64,000 nucleotides of DNA from Pseudomonadota bacterium (GTDB lineage: Bacteria > Pseudomonadota > Alphaproteobacteria > Rhodobacterales > Rhodobacteraceae), in assembly GCA_038533575.1 (NCBI GenBank), contig JBCAYL010000002.1:124001-188000 (forward strand), in the 5' to 3' direction. Below the pieces are notes generated by a model. The model had not been told where the DNA came from and did no database searches. It saw nothing but the letters and a program-made list of their open reading frames with translations. The position numbers and the translations under genes were made by a program. This document shows, one piece after another, positions 19,017 to 27,811 of this stretch. Position 1 is the stretch's first letter. Every line of letters begins with the position of its first letter.

Positions 19017-19119
19017 GGGCTCTGGCTTTCAGCTGGTTGCGGCACGCATATAGCCTTGCCCCGCCCGCTTGGAAAGGCGCGGGGCCCGCGTCGTCCCTGG
19101 TCAGGCACGAACCGTTGGG

Positions 19120-19650
19120 TCAGGCGTCGCAGCGTTGCTCGGCGTCTTCCACAGCGGCCGTGAAGCCGAGAAGCGAGAATGTGTCGCGCGTCGTCGTCCC
19201 GCGGGAGGAGCGCGCCGTGACGATGGCCTGGCTGCCGCGTTTCATGGCGGTGACGATCTTGGCATCCTCGGCAGGGGAGGCGGCCCAGGCCCATTCGCCT
19301 TCTGTGAAGAGCTCGAACTCAGTCCCGTCGATGTTGAGATTGACGGTGGAGCCCGACGCGAAGGGATAGCCGCCGGTGAAGTTGAGCTGCCCGGAGACGG
19401 AATCCGACGGGCGGTAGAACACCATGAGCAGGATATCCCCGCGCCGCGCTGCCACGACACGCCCCTCGCGGGTGTTCACCGTCTCCTTGGGCGCGGTCAC
19501 GCCCCAGCATTCCGTGGGATCGTCTGCCACGAAGACGCTCCAGTCGGTATTGGCAGCCACGCGGTTCTCGCTCTGCTCCTGGGCAAAACCGGGAAGAGCG
19601 GCGGTGGCGAAGGTGGCCGTGGCGGCCAGCATGGCGATTGAACGGATCAT
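19120..19650 (-). CDS. Invasion-associated locus B (IalB)-family periplasmic protein
   Basis: From the ATG at 19650, preceded by GAGG about ten bases upstream, the product has 176 residues. It has a signal peptide (IRSIAMLAATATFATAALPGFAQ) and a mature part NTDWSVFVADDPTECWGVTAP...GAMKRG-type typical of the IalB family. The family is periplasmic; its name comes from Bartonella, and its role in free-living roseobacters is unknown. Two cysteines (in ECWG and near the C-terminus, QRCDA) may pair. An upstream ATG at 19665 is possible. Confidence 0.8.
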   Translation of the reverse strand: MIRSIAMLAATATFATAALPGFAQEQSENRVAANTDWSVFVADDPTECWGVTAPKETVNTREGRVVAARRGDILLMVFYRPSDSVSGQLNFTGGYPFASGSTVNLNIDGTEFELFTEGEWAWAASPAEDAKIVTAMKRGSQAIVTARSSRGTTTRDTFSLLGFTAAVEDAEQRCDA

Positions 19651-19789
19651 CTCATCAAGCCTCATATGCGGGACGGACGGTGCGCGCTGGCCCGCCCTTG
19701 TTGTTGTGTTTTCCATAGCCTAGCGAGGGCGCGTGAGCAAAGGCTCGCGCATCACATTTGCGATTTCTTGCCATCGGGAGAAGCAGGCC

Positions 19790-20752
19790 ATGGACGCGGG
19801 CGCACCCCTCATCGAAATCTGGCGCGGCTCGCTCCTCGAGAGCGTGCATGGGGGCCATGCCGTGATCGTGGATGAGAGCGGCGAGATCATCGAGGCCTGG
19901 GGCGATCCGGGCGCCCTCATCTTCCCCCGGTCGTCCTGCAAGATGCTGCAGGCGCTGCCCTTGGCGCGGGCGGGGCTCGGCCTCTCGCCGGAGCGGCTCG
20001 CGCTGGCCTGCGCGTCCCATCAGGGGGCTGCGCTTCACCGGGGCCATGTCGCGACCTGGTTGGATGAGCTCGGCCTCAGCGATGACGCGCTCCTCTGTGG
20101 TCCGCAGCCGCCCCGCGACGCGGCGGAGCGCGACAGGCTCGTGCTGGAGGGTGTCCCGGTCTGCCAGGTCCACAACAATTGCTCGGGAAAGCACGCGGGT
20201 TTCCTGCATTTGGCGGCTCATATGGGCGCATCGCCCGAGGGCTACATCGCGCCGGATCATCCGGTGCAGCGGGCCGTGCGCGCGGCCTTCGAGGAGGCCG
20301 TGGGCGCCGACAGCCCCACCTGGGCGATTGACGGCTGCTCGGCGCCCAACTTCGCCTGTACGCTGACCGGTCTCGCGCGGGCCATGGCGGGCTTTGCAGC
20401 GGCGCGCGAGGGCGCGGAGGCCGCGCTTCGGGAGGCGATGATGGCTCATCCCGAGCTCGTGGCCGGGGAGACCCGCGCCTGCACCGAGCTCATGCGCGCC
20501 GCCCCGGGCGTGGCGCTCAAGACCGGCGCGGAGGGAGTCTTCATCGCGATCCTCAGGGACCGGAAGCTGGGCGTCGCGCTCAAGATCGCCGATGGCGCCA
20601 CGCGCGCCGCTGAGGCGGCGATCGCCGCGCTGCTCATCCGGCTGGGGGCGCTCGATCCCGCGCACCCGGCGGCCTTGAAGCGGCTCGGTCCGATCACGAA
20701 CTGGGCCGGTCGCGAGACGGGGCGTGTGGCCGCGGGCGCGGCGCTGGCCTGA
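19790..20752 (+). CDS. Asparaginase of the Rhizobium etli AnsA type
   Basis: A 320-residue product with the features of the class 3 asparaginases, unrelated in fold to the E. coli enzymes. The candidate nucleophile S48 and K51 lie in RSSCK. The zinc-site residues C131 and K134 are in NNCSGKHAG and C183 in DGCSAPN. Numbering nearly matches the studied R. etli enzyme. It hydrolyses asparagine to aspartate and ammonia in the cytoplasm. ATG at 19790 has GGGAG about nine bases before it, so I preferred it to the upstream in-frame start. Confidence 0.88.
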   Translation: MDAGAPLIEIWRGSLLESVHGGHAVIVDESGEIIEAWGDPGALIFPRSSCKMLQALPLARAGLGLSPERLALACASHQGAALHRGHVATWLDELGLSDDALLCGPQPPRDAAERDRLVLEGVPVCQVHNNCSGKHAGFLHLAAHMGASPEGYIAPDHPVQRAVRAAFEEAVGADSPTWAIDGCSAPNFACTLTGLARAMAGFAAAREGAEAALREAMMAHPELVAGETRACTELMRAAPGVALKTGAEGVFIAILRDRKLGVALKIADGATRAAEAAIAALLIRLGALDPAHPAALKRLGPITNWAGRETGRVAAGAALA

Positions 20753-20795
20753 GCCGCGGAGCGCGCATCCCGGCGCGATACCAGACAAGGCGCGC

Positions 20796-20828
20796 GGGCG
20801 CTCGGTTTCGAGAGCCCCGGTTTCTTTG
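20796..20828 (+). terminator. Rho-independent terminator-like hairpin after the asparaginase gene
   Basis: GGGCGCTCG (20796-20804) pairs with CGAGAGCCC (20809-20817) around a GTTT loop, with one internal mismatch. It is followed by a T-rich stretch (CCGGTTTCTTT). It lies 44 bases after the asparaginase stop, between convergent genes. Confidence 0.5.
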
Positions 20829-20878
20829 TGCCCTGTACCTCCGCCGGAGGCATCCGGAACGCGCCCTGCGCGGGGAGA

Positions 20879-23800
20879 TCAGCCGTTGCTCACGATCCTG
20901 AGTCCCTGGTCGCGCGGATGTTGGTGGCCGGTGCGGGCGGCGGCCACGCGGCGCATGGGCGCGACATCGGGCACGCTTCGCTCGGGCTTCGCACGGTCCC
21001 ACATCTCCGTGCGTCCGGGCTGCAGCGCCTGCCAGTGGTCGCGCGCGAGGCCCACCTCCGAGAGCGCGGGCGCCTCGCCGAGGTCCGGCGTCAGGCGGTG
21101 CCGCAGGAAGGCGAGCGGGTGCTTGCGCAGTGTCAGGCGCATGGCGACGTAATCTTCCACCACCTCCTCGCCCTCGGTCATGGCCGGCAGGTTCGGCGCC
21201 GCCTCAGAGATGGCCTCGTCCTCGGTGTCCTGGGCGAATAGCGGGAGCGGCTTCGTGCCCACCAGCGCCTTGGTCTCCCAGAGCGCCTCGCGCCGTGAGA
21301 GGCCGAGGCTCGCGAAGGCATCCGCCTCGGCGAGTGATTTCACCGCCGCGGGGATGATGCCCGCGCGGCGCCAGACATCGCGCACCGTTCGGTAGCCATT
21401 GGCGCGGGCGGCCACGATCCAGATCGCATCTTCCTCGGACATGCCCTTGAGCTGGCGGAAGCCCAGCCGGATGGCGAGCGACCCGTCGGGCTGCGGCTCC
21501 ATGATGTTGTCCCAGTCCGAGGCGTTGATGCAGACGGGCAGGACGGTCACGCCGTGCTCGCGGGCATCGCGGACGATCTGGGCCGGGGCGTAAAATCCCA
21601 TGGGCTGCGAGTTGAGCAGCGCGCAGGCGAAGATGCCGGGGTGGTGGCATTTCATCCAGGCCGAGACGTAGACCAGGAGCGCGAAGGAGGCGGCATGGGA
21701 CTCCGGGAAGCCATAGGAGCCGAACCCCTCGATCTGAGAAAAGCAGCGCTCGGAGAAGTCCTGGTCATAGCCGTTGGCGGCCATGCCCTTCATGAAGCGT
21801 TTGCGGAATTCCGACACGTTTCCATGCTTTTTGAACGTCGCCAGCGCGCGGCGGAGGCGATCGGCCTCGCTCGGGTCGAAGCCCGCGCCCACGATGGCGA
21901 TCTGCATGGCCTGCTCCTGGAAGAGGGGCACGCCCAGCGTCTTGCCCAGCACCGCGCCCAGCGCGTCGGAGGGAAAGGTCACCTCCTCCTCCCCGTTGCG
22001 GCGGCGGATATAGGGGTGGACCATGTCGCCCTGGATCGGGCCGGGCCGGATGATGGCGACCTGGATGACGAGGTCGTAGAATTTCTGTGGCCGCATGCGC
22101 GGCAGGAAGTTCATCTGCGCCCGGCTTTCCACCTGGAAGACGCCGAGCGAGTCGGATTTGCAGAGCATGTCGTAGGTGGGCTTGTCGTCCTCGGGGACGG
22201 TCGCCAGCGTGAAGCGGTCGTGGTGGTGCAGGTCGATGAGGTCGAAGGCCTTGCGGATGCAGCTGAGCATCCCGAGGGCGAGGATATCGACCTTCAGGAT
22301 GCCCAGACTGTCGATGTCGTCCTTGTCCCAGCAGATGACCGTGCGGTCTTCCATGGTGGCGTTCTCCACCGGCACCAGCTCGTCGAGTCGCCCCTCGGTG
22401 ACGATGAAGCCGCCCACATGCTGGCTGAGGTGCCGGGGAAAGCCGATGATCTCGTAGATCAGCTCCAGCGTCTGGATCAGGTGCTGGTCGGTGGGGTCGA
22501 GCCCGATCTCGGCCATCCGCTCCGCCTCGAGCCCGTTGGCCGAGAAAAAGCCCCAGAGCTGGGATGACATGGCCGCGATGGTATCCTCGGAGAGCCCCAT
22601 GGCCGTGCCCACCTCCCGCACCGCGCGTTTGCCGCGGTAGTGGATGACGGTGGCGCAGAGCCCCGCGCGGTGGCGGCCGTAGCGCTCGTAGATGTGCTGG
22701 ATCACCTCCTCGCGCCGCTCGTGCTCGAAATCGACGTCGATATCGGGGGGCTCGTTCCGCGCCTCGGAGACGAAACGCTCGAAGACCATGGTGCCGAGTT
22801 CGGGGGAGACAGAGGTGACGCCCAGGCAGTAGCACACCACGGAATTGGCCGCCGATCCGCGCCCCTGGCAGAGGATGTTTTGGCTCCGCGCATAGGCGAC
22901 GATGTCGTGGACGGTGAGGAAGTAGGGCTCGTATTTCAGCTTCCCGATGAGGGAGAGCTCGTGCTCGAGGAGGGTCTTCACCCGCTCCGTCGCGCCTTGC
23001 GGGTAGCGCCAGGCGAGCCCCTCATAGGCCAGGCGGCGGAGCCGCGCGGGGGGCTCCTCCCCGCCCATGACCTCCTTGGGGTATTCGTAGCGCAGCTCCT
23101 CCAGCGAGAATGTGAGCCGCGCGGCGAGGGCGGCGGCGCGGTCCACCGCGTCCTCGTGACCCTTGAAGAGCCGCCGCATCTCCGCCTCCGAGCGCAGGCG
23201 CTGCTCGGCATTGGCCTGCGCCTCCCGGCCCAGCGCGTCGATGCGGGTGCCCAGACGTATGGCGGTGAGCACGTCGGTGAGCTTGCGCCGGCGGCCGTGA
23301 TGCATGAGCGGGAGCGCGGAGGCCACGAGCGGCAGGCCGAGATCCCGGGTGAGGCGCGCGCGCGCCCTGAGGCGGGCGGCGTCCTGCCCGTCATAGCGCG
23401 GCGCGGCGAGGAGGTGACAGGCTCCCGGAAAGCGGCGCGTCAGGGCCCGCGCCGCCTCTGCCCAGGCGCGCCCGCCGGGCTGCGAGAGCGGTTCCCGGGG
23501 CGGATGCAGTAGAAGCTCGAGCCCCGCCCCGAAATCCTCGAGATCCGAGAGGTGGAGGATGCAGCGGCCTTTCTCAGCCCGAAGCCGCCCGCGGGAGATG
23601 AGCCGGCACAGATGCCCCCAGCCCGCGCGGTCCCGGGGCAGCGCCGTGACGGTGAAGCCATCTACCAGCACGAGCCGCGCTGCGGGAATGAGCCGCGGGA
23701 CATTCCGGATCGCCGCGCTCGCGGGCCGCGGCAGATGCGCGGGGCAGGGCGGGCCGATGATGCCGTCCCGCGCGTCGGCCTCCGCGCGCAGTTTCACGCG

Positions 23801-23989
23801 GCGCGCGATCTCCTTGGCTTCGGTATGGGCGCGCACGATGCCTGCCACGCTGTTTTCATCGGCGATGGCGAGCGCCGGCTGACCCAGCAGCGCGGCACGG
23901 CGCATATACTCCTCCGGATGCGCGCCGCCGGTGAGGAATGTGAAGTTCGACGTGGCCGAAAGCTCGGCGAAGGGAGGGTGGTCCGTCAT
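20879..23989 (-). CDS. dnaE2: Error-prone DNA polymerase DnaE2
   Basis: The 1036-residue C-family polymerase is shorter than replicative DnaE (about 1160), as for DnaE2. It starts with a PHP domain (FAELSATSNFTFLTGGAHP). The polymerase catalytic aspartates are in PDIDVDF (415-421; D416 and D418). The region LCQGRGSAANSVVCY is also characteristic. It performs SOS mutagenic translesion synthesis, normally with ImuA and ImuB. Neither gene is adjacent here. An exact LexA box lies 38-52 bases upstream of the ATG, and AGGAG stands at the ribosome site. Confidence 0.94.
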   Translation of the reverse strand: MTDHPPFAELSATSNFTFLTGGAHPEEYMRRAALLGQPALAIADENSVAGIVRAHTEAKEIARRVKLRAEADARDGIIGPPCPAHLPRPASAAIRNVPRLIPAARLVLVDGFTVTALPRDRAGWGHLCRLISRGRLRAEKGRCILHLSDLEDFGAGLELLLHPPREPLSQPGGRAWAEAARALTRRFPGACHLLAAPRYDGQDAARLRARARLTRDLGLPLVASALPLMHHGRRRKLTDVLTAIRLGTRIDALGREAQANAEQRLRSEAEMRRLFKGHEDAVDRAAALAARLTFSLEELRYEYPKEVMGGEEPPARLRRLAYEGLAWRYPQGATERVKTLLEHELSLIGKLKYEPYFLTVHDIVAYARSQNILCQGRGSAANSVVCYCLGVTSVSPELGTMVFERFVSEARNEPPDIDVDFEHERREEVIQHIYERYGRHRAGLCATVIHYRGKRAVREVGTAMGLSEDTIAAMSSQLWGFFSANGLEAERMAEIGLDPTDQHLIQTLELIYEIIGFPRHLSQHVGGFIVTEGRLDELVPVENATMEDRTVICWDKDDIDSLGILKVDILALGMLSCIRKAFDLIDLHHHDRFTLATVPEDDKPTYDMLCKSDSLGVFQVESRAQMNFLPRMRPQKFYDLVIQVAIIRPGPIQGDMVHPYIRRRNGEEEVTFPSDALGAVLGKTLGVPLFQEQAMQIAIVGAGFDPSEADRLRRALATFKKHGNVSEFRKRFMKGMAANGYDQDFSERCFSQIEGFGSYGFPESHAASFALLVYVSAWMKCHHPGIFACALLNSQPMGFYAPAQIVRDAREHGVTVLPVCINASDWDNIMEPQPDGSLAIRLGFRQLKGMSEEDAIWIVAARANGYRTVRDVWRRAGIIPAAVKSLAEADAFASLGLSRREALWETKALVGTKPLPLFAQDTEDEAISEAAPNLPAMTEGEEVVEDYVAMRLTLRKHPLAFLRHRLTPDLGEAPALSEVGLARDHWQALQPGRTEMWDRAKPERSVPDVAPMRRVAAARTGHQHPRDQGLRIVSNG

Positions 23990-24026
23990 GGAGTGGCAGC
24001 TCCTGAAACGACTCGGAAGCTTAGTT

Positions 24027-24041
24027 GTTCACATTTTGTTC
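24027..24041 (-). promoter_or_regulatory. LexA box (SOS operator) of dnaE2
   Basis: On the minus strand GAAC-AAAATGT-GAAC, an exact match to the alphaproteobacterial direct-repeat LexA site GAAC-N7-GAAC. It is centred about 45 bases before the dnaE2 ATG. LexA would repress dnaE2 until DNA damage. Confidence 0.85.
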
Positions 24042-24112
24042 CAGATTTCCAGTGCTGTCTTGTGAAAGGGCCACGCCACCGGACCGCCGGGCCATGCCCG
24101 TCTCGCGCTGTG

Positions 24113-24613
24113 CTACTCGGCCGCCCGCTCTCTCGCGCTCTCCTCGGCGCAGGGGCCGCCCGCGTGGCAGGCACGGATCCGGGCGATCTGGTCCTCTGTC
24201 GGGTCAGGGAAGGCGCTCCCTCCGCAGGGCCCGAGCGATAGCAGATACCCGTCCGCGGCCTCCTGAAGAAAGACCAGCGTCTCCAGGCCCGGTGCCATCG
24301 AGGCGCACCACGGGCCCGCGCAGGTGGCGGCGATGGTCACATCGAGCTCGGTGAGGAAGTCGAACCCGTCACCGGAAAACAACGCACCCGTGAAGCCCGC
24401 CGCCACCCGCCGCGTGCCTGCCCAACTCCCCTCTCCCGCCGGTCGCGGCGCCAGCGCCTCCGGTGCAAAGCTGAAGCGACCCAGGGCGATGACGTAGGTC
24501 TCCTCCGCGGCGGCCGCATCGAGATAGGCCCGCGACACCGAGACAGGCAGACAGCTCAGGGCACTGGCCGGGGACGCCAGGAAGATAAGACACGCCAGAA
24601 AGACTGCTCGCAT
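24113..24613 (-). CDS. Exported hypothetical protein with several cysteines
   Basis: From the ATG at 24613 the product has 166 residues with a clear signal peptide (MRAVFLACLIFLASPASA) and a mature part starting LSCLPVSVSRAYLDA. There are six cysteines in the mature protein (SCLP, ATCAGPWC, GPCGG, RACHAGGPC region), suggesting disulfides in the periplasm. The ending GGPCAEESARERAAE is charged. I recognise no family. It lies between rppH and dnaE2 on the same strand. Confidence 0.7.
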   Translation of the reverse strand: MRAVFLACLIFLASPASALSCLPVSVSRAYLDAAAAEETYVIALGRFSFAPEALAPRPAGEGSWAGTRRVAAGFTGALFSGDGFDFLTELDVTIAATCAGPWCASMAPGLETLVFLQEAADGYLLSLGPCGGSAFPDPTEDQIARIRACHAGGPCAEESARERAAE

Positions 24614-24668
24614 GGCGCCAGGGTGGACCGGCCTGCCGCCCAAGACAATCCGTTGAGATGGGAGGGTC

Positions 24669-25157
24669 TCAGATCGCGGGGCCCAGCTCCGCCAGGACGC
24701 GCTCGTAGACCTCGCGCTTGAAGGGCACAATTGCCCCTGCCAGCTCCCCAGGGGGCAACCACTTCCAAGCCGAGAACTCGGGGTCTTCGGTGGCGATGTT
24801 CACGTCTCCGTCGCCGCCGAGAAAGCGCATGAGAAAATACTTCTGCTCCTGTCCCCGCCACTTGCCGCCCCAGAGCCGCGGCACGAGGTCGGTGGGCAGG
24901 TCATAGGCAAGCCAGCCCTGCGTCTCCGCCTCGATCCGCACAAGACTGGCAGGGACGCCCGTCTCTTCCTCCAATTCACGGAGCGCCGCGGCTTCCGGGC
25001 TCTCGCCCTTGTCGATCCCGCCCTGCGGCATCTGCCAGGCATCCTGCCCCGACGGTGCGTCGCGGCGCTGCCCCACGAAGACATGGCCCGCCGCGTTCAC
25101 GAGCATGACGCCCACGTTGCGCCGGTAAGGGAGCCGCGCGATTTCATCCGGTGTCAT
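24669..25157 (-). CDS. rppH: RNA pyrophosphohydrolase (Nudix)
   Basis: A 162-residue Nudix hydrolase. The complete Nudix box occupies residues 46-68, with G46, E52, R60, E61, E64, E65 and G67 in the expected places. The N-terminal [11 protein letters not shown] and the segment [11 protein letters not shown] are typical of RppH, which removes pyrophosphate from mRNA 5' ends to start decay. It sits downstream of the ctpA gene, the usual alphaproteobacterial order. Confidence 0.93.
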   Translation of the reverse strand: MTPDEIARLPYRRNVGVMLVNAAGHVFVGQRRDAPSGQDAWQMPQGGIDKGESPEAAALRELEEETGVPASLVRIEAETQGWLAYDLPTDLVPRLWGGKWRGQEQKYFLMRFLGGDGDVNIATEDPEFSAWKWLPPGELAGAIVPFKREVYERVLAELGPAI

Positions 25158-25304
25158 GACACATGTCCCAAATCCAGATCGGCGCGCCTATGCCCGCCCC
25201 GGGCGCACCCGAGCGCAGCGAGGCCACCGAAGGCGCAGGCGTCAGCGCGGCGGGGAGGCGGGCGGGCCCGCTTTGGCAGAACGCGCCGCTCCTGGGCTGG
25301 AGCC

Positions 25305-26633
25305 TCACTGCTGCAGCGCGCTCAGGCCCTTGAGGATGTCGATGGCGTAGGCCAGCTGGTAATCCTCTTCGCGGAGCTCGGCCGTGGCCTCGGCGATGGC
25401 CTCCTCCGCCTCGATCTGCTCGAGCTGTTCATCGGTGAGCTCGTTGCCGAGCGACCCGCGCAGGTCCGCTTCAGAGCGAGAAGGGCGCTGATTTTCTTCC
25501 TCTTCCTCGGTGACCTCTGCCGCGCGGCGGGGCTGCTCGACGATGATGTCGGGCGAGATACCCAGCGCCTGGATCGAGCGACCCGAGGGCGTGTAGTACC
25601 GCGCCGTCGTCAGCCGCATGGCGCCAGAGCCACGCAGCGGCATGATTGATTGGACCGAGCCCTTTCCGAAGCTCTTCGTGCCCACGACGATGGCGCGGCG
25701 GTGATCCTGCAGCGCGCCTGCCACGATCTCGGACGCAGAGGCGGAACCGCCATTGATGAGCACCACCACGGGCAGGCCCTGCGCGAGGTCGTCGGGGGAG
25801 GCGTTGAAGCGCTCGGCGTCCTGCGGATCGCGGCCCCGGGTGCTCACGATCTCGCCCGCCGTCAGGAATGCGTCGGAGACCCGCACCGCCGCCGTCAGGA
25901 GGCCGCCGGGATTGTTGCGCAGGTCCACGACGACGCCCGAGACGTTGGAAATGCCGCCCGCCTCGTCGATCTGCTCGGCGAGCCCGTCGCGCAGGTTAGG
26001 GTAGGTCTGGTCGTTGAAGGTGGAGACGCGCAGCACGATGGCGTCGCCCTCGGTGCGCGTGCGCACGGCCGTCAGGCGGATCGTGTCGCGCACGATGGTG
26101 ATGTCGAAGGGATCGTCCTCGCCCTCGCGCACCACGGTGATCACGATCTCCGAGCCAACGGGGCCGCGCATGAGCTCTACCGCCTCGTCGAGCGTGAGGC
26201 CGAGGAGGCCTTCGCCATCCACATGGGTGATGAAATCACCGGCCTCCACGCCCGCGATATCGGCGGGCGTGTCGTCCATGGGAGCCACGACCTTCACGAA
26301 GCCCTCCTCCTGGGTCACTTCGATGCCGAGGCCGCCGAACTCCCCGCGCGTCTGCACGCGCATGTCGGCGGCATCGTCGGGCGAGAGATAGGAGGAATGC
26401 GGGTCGAGCGAGGTCAGCATCCCGTCGATGGCCGCCTCGATGAGCTCCTCGCTCCCCACCTCTTCGACGTATTGCGCGCGGATGCGCTGGAAGATGTCGC
26501 CGAAGAGATCGAGCTGTTCATAGACGTTCGCCTGCTCGTCCGCTTGCTGCGCGAGAAGTGGGCCCGCGACTTGGGTCGTCGCGATCCCGCCGGCTAATAT
26601 GCCGATCCCTGCCGCAAAGATGAATTTCCGCAT
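25305..26633 (-). CDS. ctpA: C-terminal processing protease, S41 family
   Basis: From ATG 26633 the product has 442 residues. It carries an N-terminal signal/anchor (FIFAAGIGILAGGIATTQVAG), a PDZ domain (about 95-185) and the S41 core. The serine-lysine dyad is readable as S299 (GSASASE) and K324 (SFGKGS), spaced 25 as in CtpB. An acidic Glu-rich tail (about 380-430) follows. It acts in the periplasm on protein C-termini. It starts three bases after the envC stop, so the two are cotranscribed. Confidence 0.93.
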   Translation of the reverse strand: MRKFIFAAGIGILAGGIATTQVAGPLLAQQADEQANVYEQLDLFGDIFQRIRAQYVEEVGSEELIEAAIDGMLTSLDPHSSYLSPDDAADMRVQTRGEFGGLGIEVTQEEGFVKVVAPMDDTPADIAGVEAGDFITHVDGEGLLGLTLDEAVELMRGPVGSEIVITVVREGEDDPFDITIVRDTIRLTAVRTRTEGDAIVLRVSTFNDQTYPNLRDGLAEQIDEAGGISNVSGVVVDLRNNPGGLLTAAVRVSDAFLTAGEIVSTRGRDPQDAERFNASPDDLAQGLPVVVLINGGSASASEIVAGALQDHRRAIVVGTKSFGKGSVQSIMPLRGSGAMRLTTARYYTPSGRSIQALGISPDIIVEQPRRAAEVTEEEEENQRPSRSEADLRGSLGNELTDEQLEQIEAEEAIAEATAELREEDYQLAYAIDILKGLSALQQ

Positions 26634-26635
26634 CG

Positions 26636-27811
26636 TCAGTTCCTCTCCAGTGCGAACCACTCTTCGGGGTCTGCTTTTTCCTGATTCACTCGCACTTCGA
26701 TATAGAGCGTTTCACTGCGCTCGGAGGAAGTGGAGTCCTCACCGGCACCCATCAGGCCGAGGGGCGCGCCGGTGGTGATGACCTCGCCTGCGGACACATA
26801 AATATCTTCGAGCCCCGCGAGCACCAGCAAAACGTCGCGGGCGGGCTCAAGGATCATCACATTTCCGTAGTCGAGCAGCGGACCTTCGAAGCGGACGGTG
26901 CCCGCCGAGGGCGCAGTGACAAGGGCCGCGGGCTCGGTGGCAAGGATGAGGCCGGGGCGGCTGATCCCGGCTGCATCCGCCTCGCCGAAGCGGCGCAGCA
27001 CGGTGCCACGCACCGGAAGCTCGAGTGTCCCGGCGAGCGCCTCCGCGCCGGGGAGCGCGGCGGCACCTGCGTCCGTGCCAGTGCCGCCATCGGTCACCCG
27101 GGCCAAGCCGGCGGCAAATCCGTCGAGCGTCTCGGAGGCCGCGATGAGGAGCGCGATCTGGATCGGGTCTTCCGTGAAGCGCGTGGGCAGGGGCGCGCGG
27201 TCCGCGATCGCGCGAGAGAGCGCCGCGCGCGCCTCCTCTACTCCGACGAGGCCCTCGGTGAGCCGGATGGCGGCATCAGCCTGCAGCGCACGCAGGTCGG
27301 ACACGTCGGCAAGATCGGCGCGCAGGGCCGCGACCTCGGCCTGCAGCGCGGGCGTCACGTCGGACAGAAGCATGCTCGAGCGGGCCGCGCCCGTGGGTCC
27401 CGACGGGTGCAGGAGCATCTGCGGCGTGCCGCGCTGGCTCATGATCTGGAGCGCGCCGATGAGGCGGGATACTTCGTCCTCCTTGGCGGCGAGGCCACGC
27501 GTGAGCCTGTCTTCCGCCTGGGCTGCCGCGCGCTGTCCGGCGCGGATTGCGGCGAGCCCGTCCTCGAAGGCGCGAACCGTTTCGGTGAGCGCCGCGATGC
27601 GGTCACGGCCGCTATCAGCGGCGTCTAGCGCCTCGGTAGCGGCCTCGATGGCGGCCATGGCGGCGCGGGCCTCCGTCGCGGGGTCCGCCGTCGCGCGTGG
27701 CGCGAAGCCAAGGGTCGCGAGGCTCAGGGCGATAGCAGAGAAAAGCACGCGGCCAGCCCCGTTGCTGATCGAAGTGGGCTGCCGGTCAAGTCTGAAGCAG
27801 CGGTGTCTCAC
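26636..27811 (-). CDS. envC: Murein hydrolase activator EnvC-like protein with degenerate LytM domain
   Basis: A GTG at 27811 overlaps the gpmI stop (GTGA) and gives 391 residues. The product has a signal peptide-like N-terminus (VLFSAIALSLATLGFAPRATA), long alpha-helical coiled-coil regions (about 45-260, Ala/Arg/Glu rich) and a C-terminal M23/LytM domain (RRFGEADAAGI... LDYGNVMILEP). The zinc-binding His residues of active LytM enzymes are replaced (no HxxxD or HxH). That fits EnvC proteins, which activate amidases instead of cutting peptidoglycan themselves. Operon with ctpA. Confidence 0.85.
   Translation of the reverse strand: MRHRCFRLDRQPTSISNGAGRVLFSAIALSLATLGFAPRATADPATEARAAMAAIEAATEALDAADSGRDRIAALTETVRAFEDGLAAIRAGQRAAAQAEDRLTRGLAAKEDEVSRLIGALQIMSQRGTPQMLLHPSGPTGAARSSMLLSDVTPALQAEVAALRADLADVSDLRALQADAAIRLTEGLVGVEEARAALSRAIADRAPLPTRFTEDPIQIALLIAASETLDGFAAGLARVTDGGTGTDAGAAALPGAEALAGTLELPVRGTVLRRFGEADAAGISRPGLILATEPAALVTAPSAGTVRFEGPLLDYGNVMILEPARDVLLVLAGLEDIYVSAGEVITTGAPLGLMGAGEDSTSSERSETLYIEVRVNQEKADPEEWFALERN

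Noticed and set aside
21554-23512. Plus-strand open frames opposite dnaE2
   Set aside because: Antisense shadows of a well-supported polymerase gene.
26636-27811. EnvC-like gene as a damaged M23 peptidase pseudogene
   Set aside because: The frame is intact and loss of zinc ligands is normal for EnvC activators.
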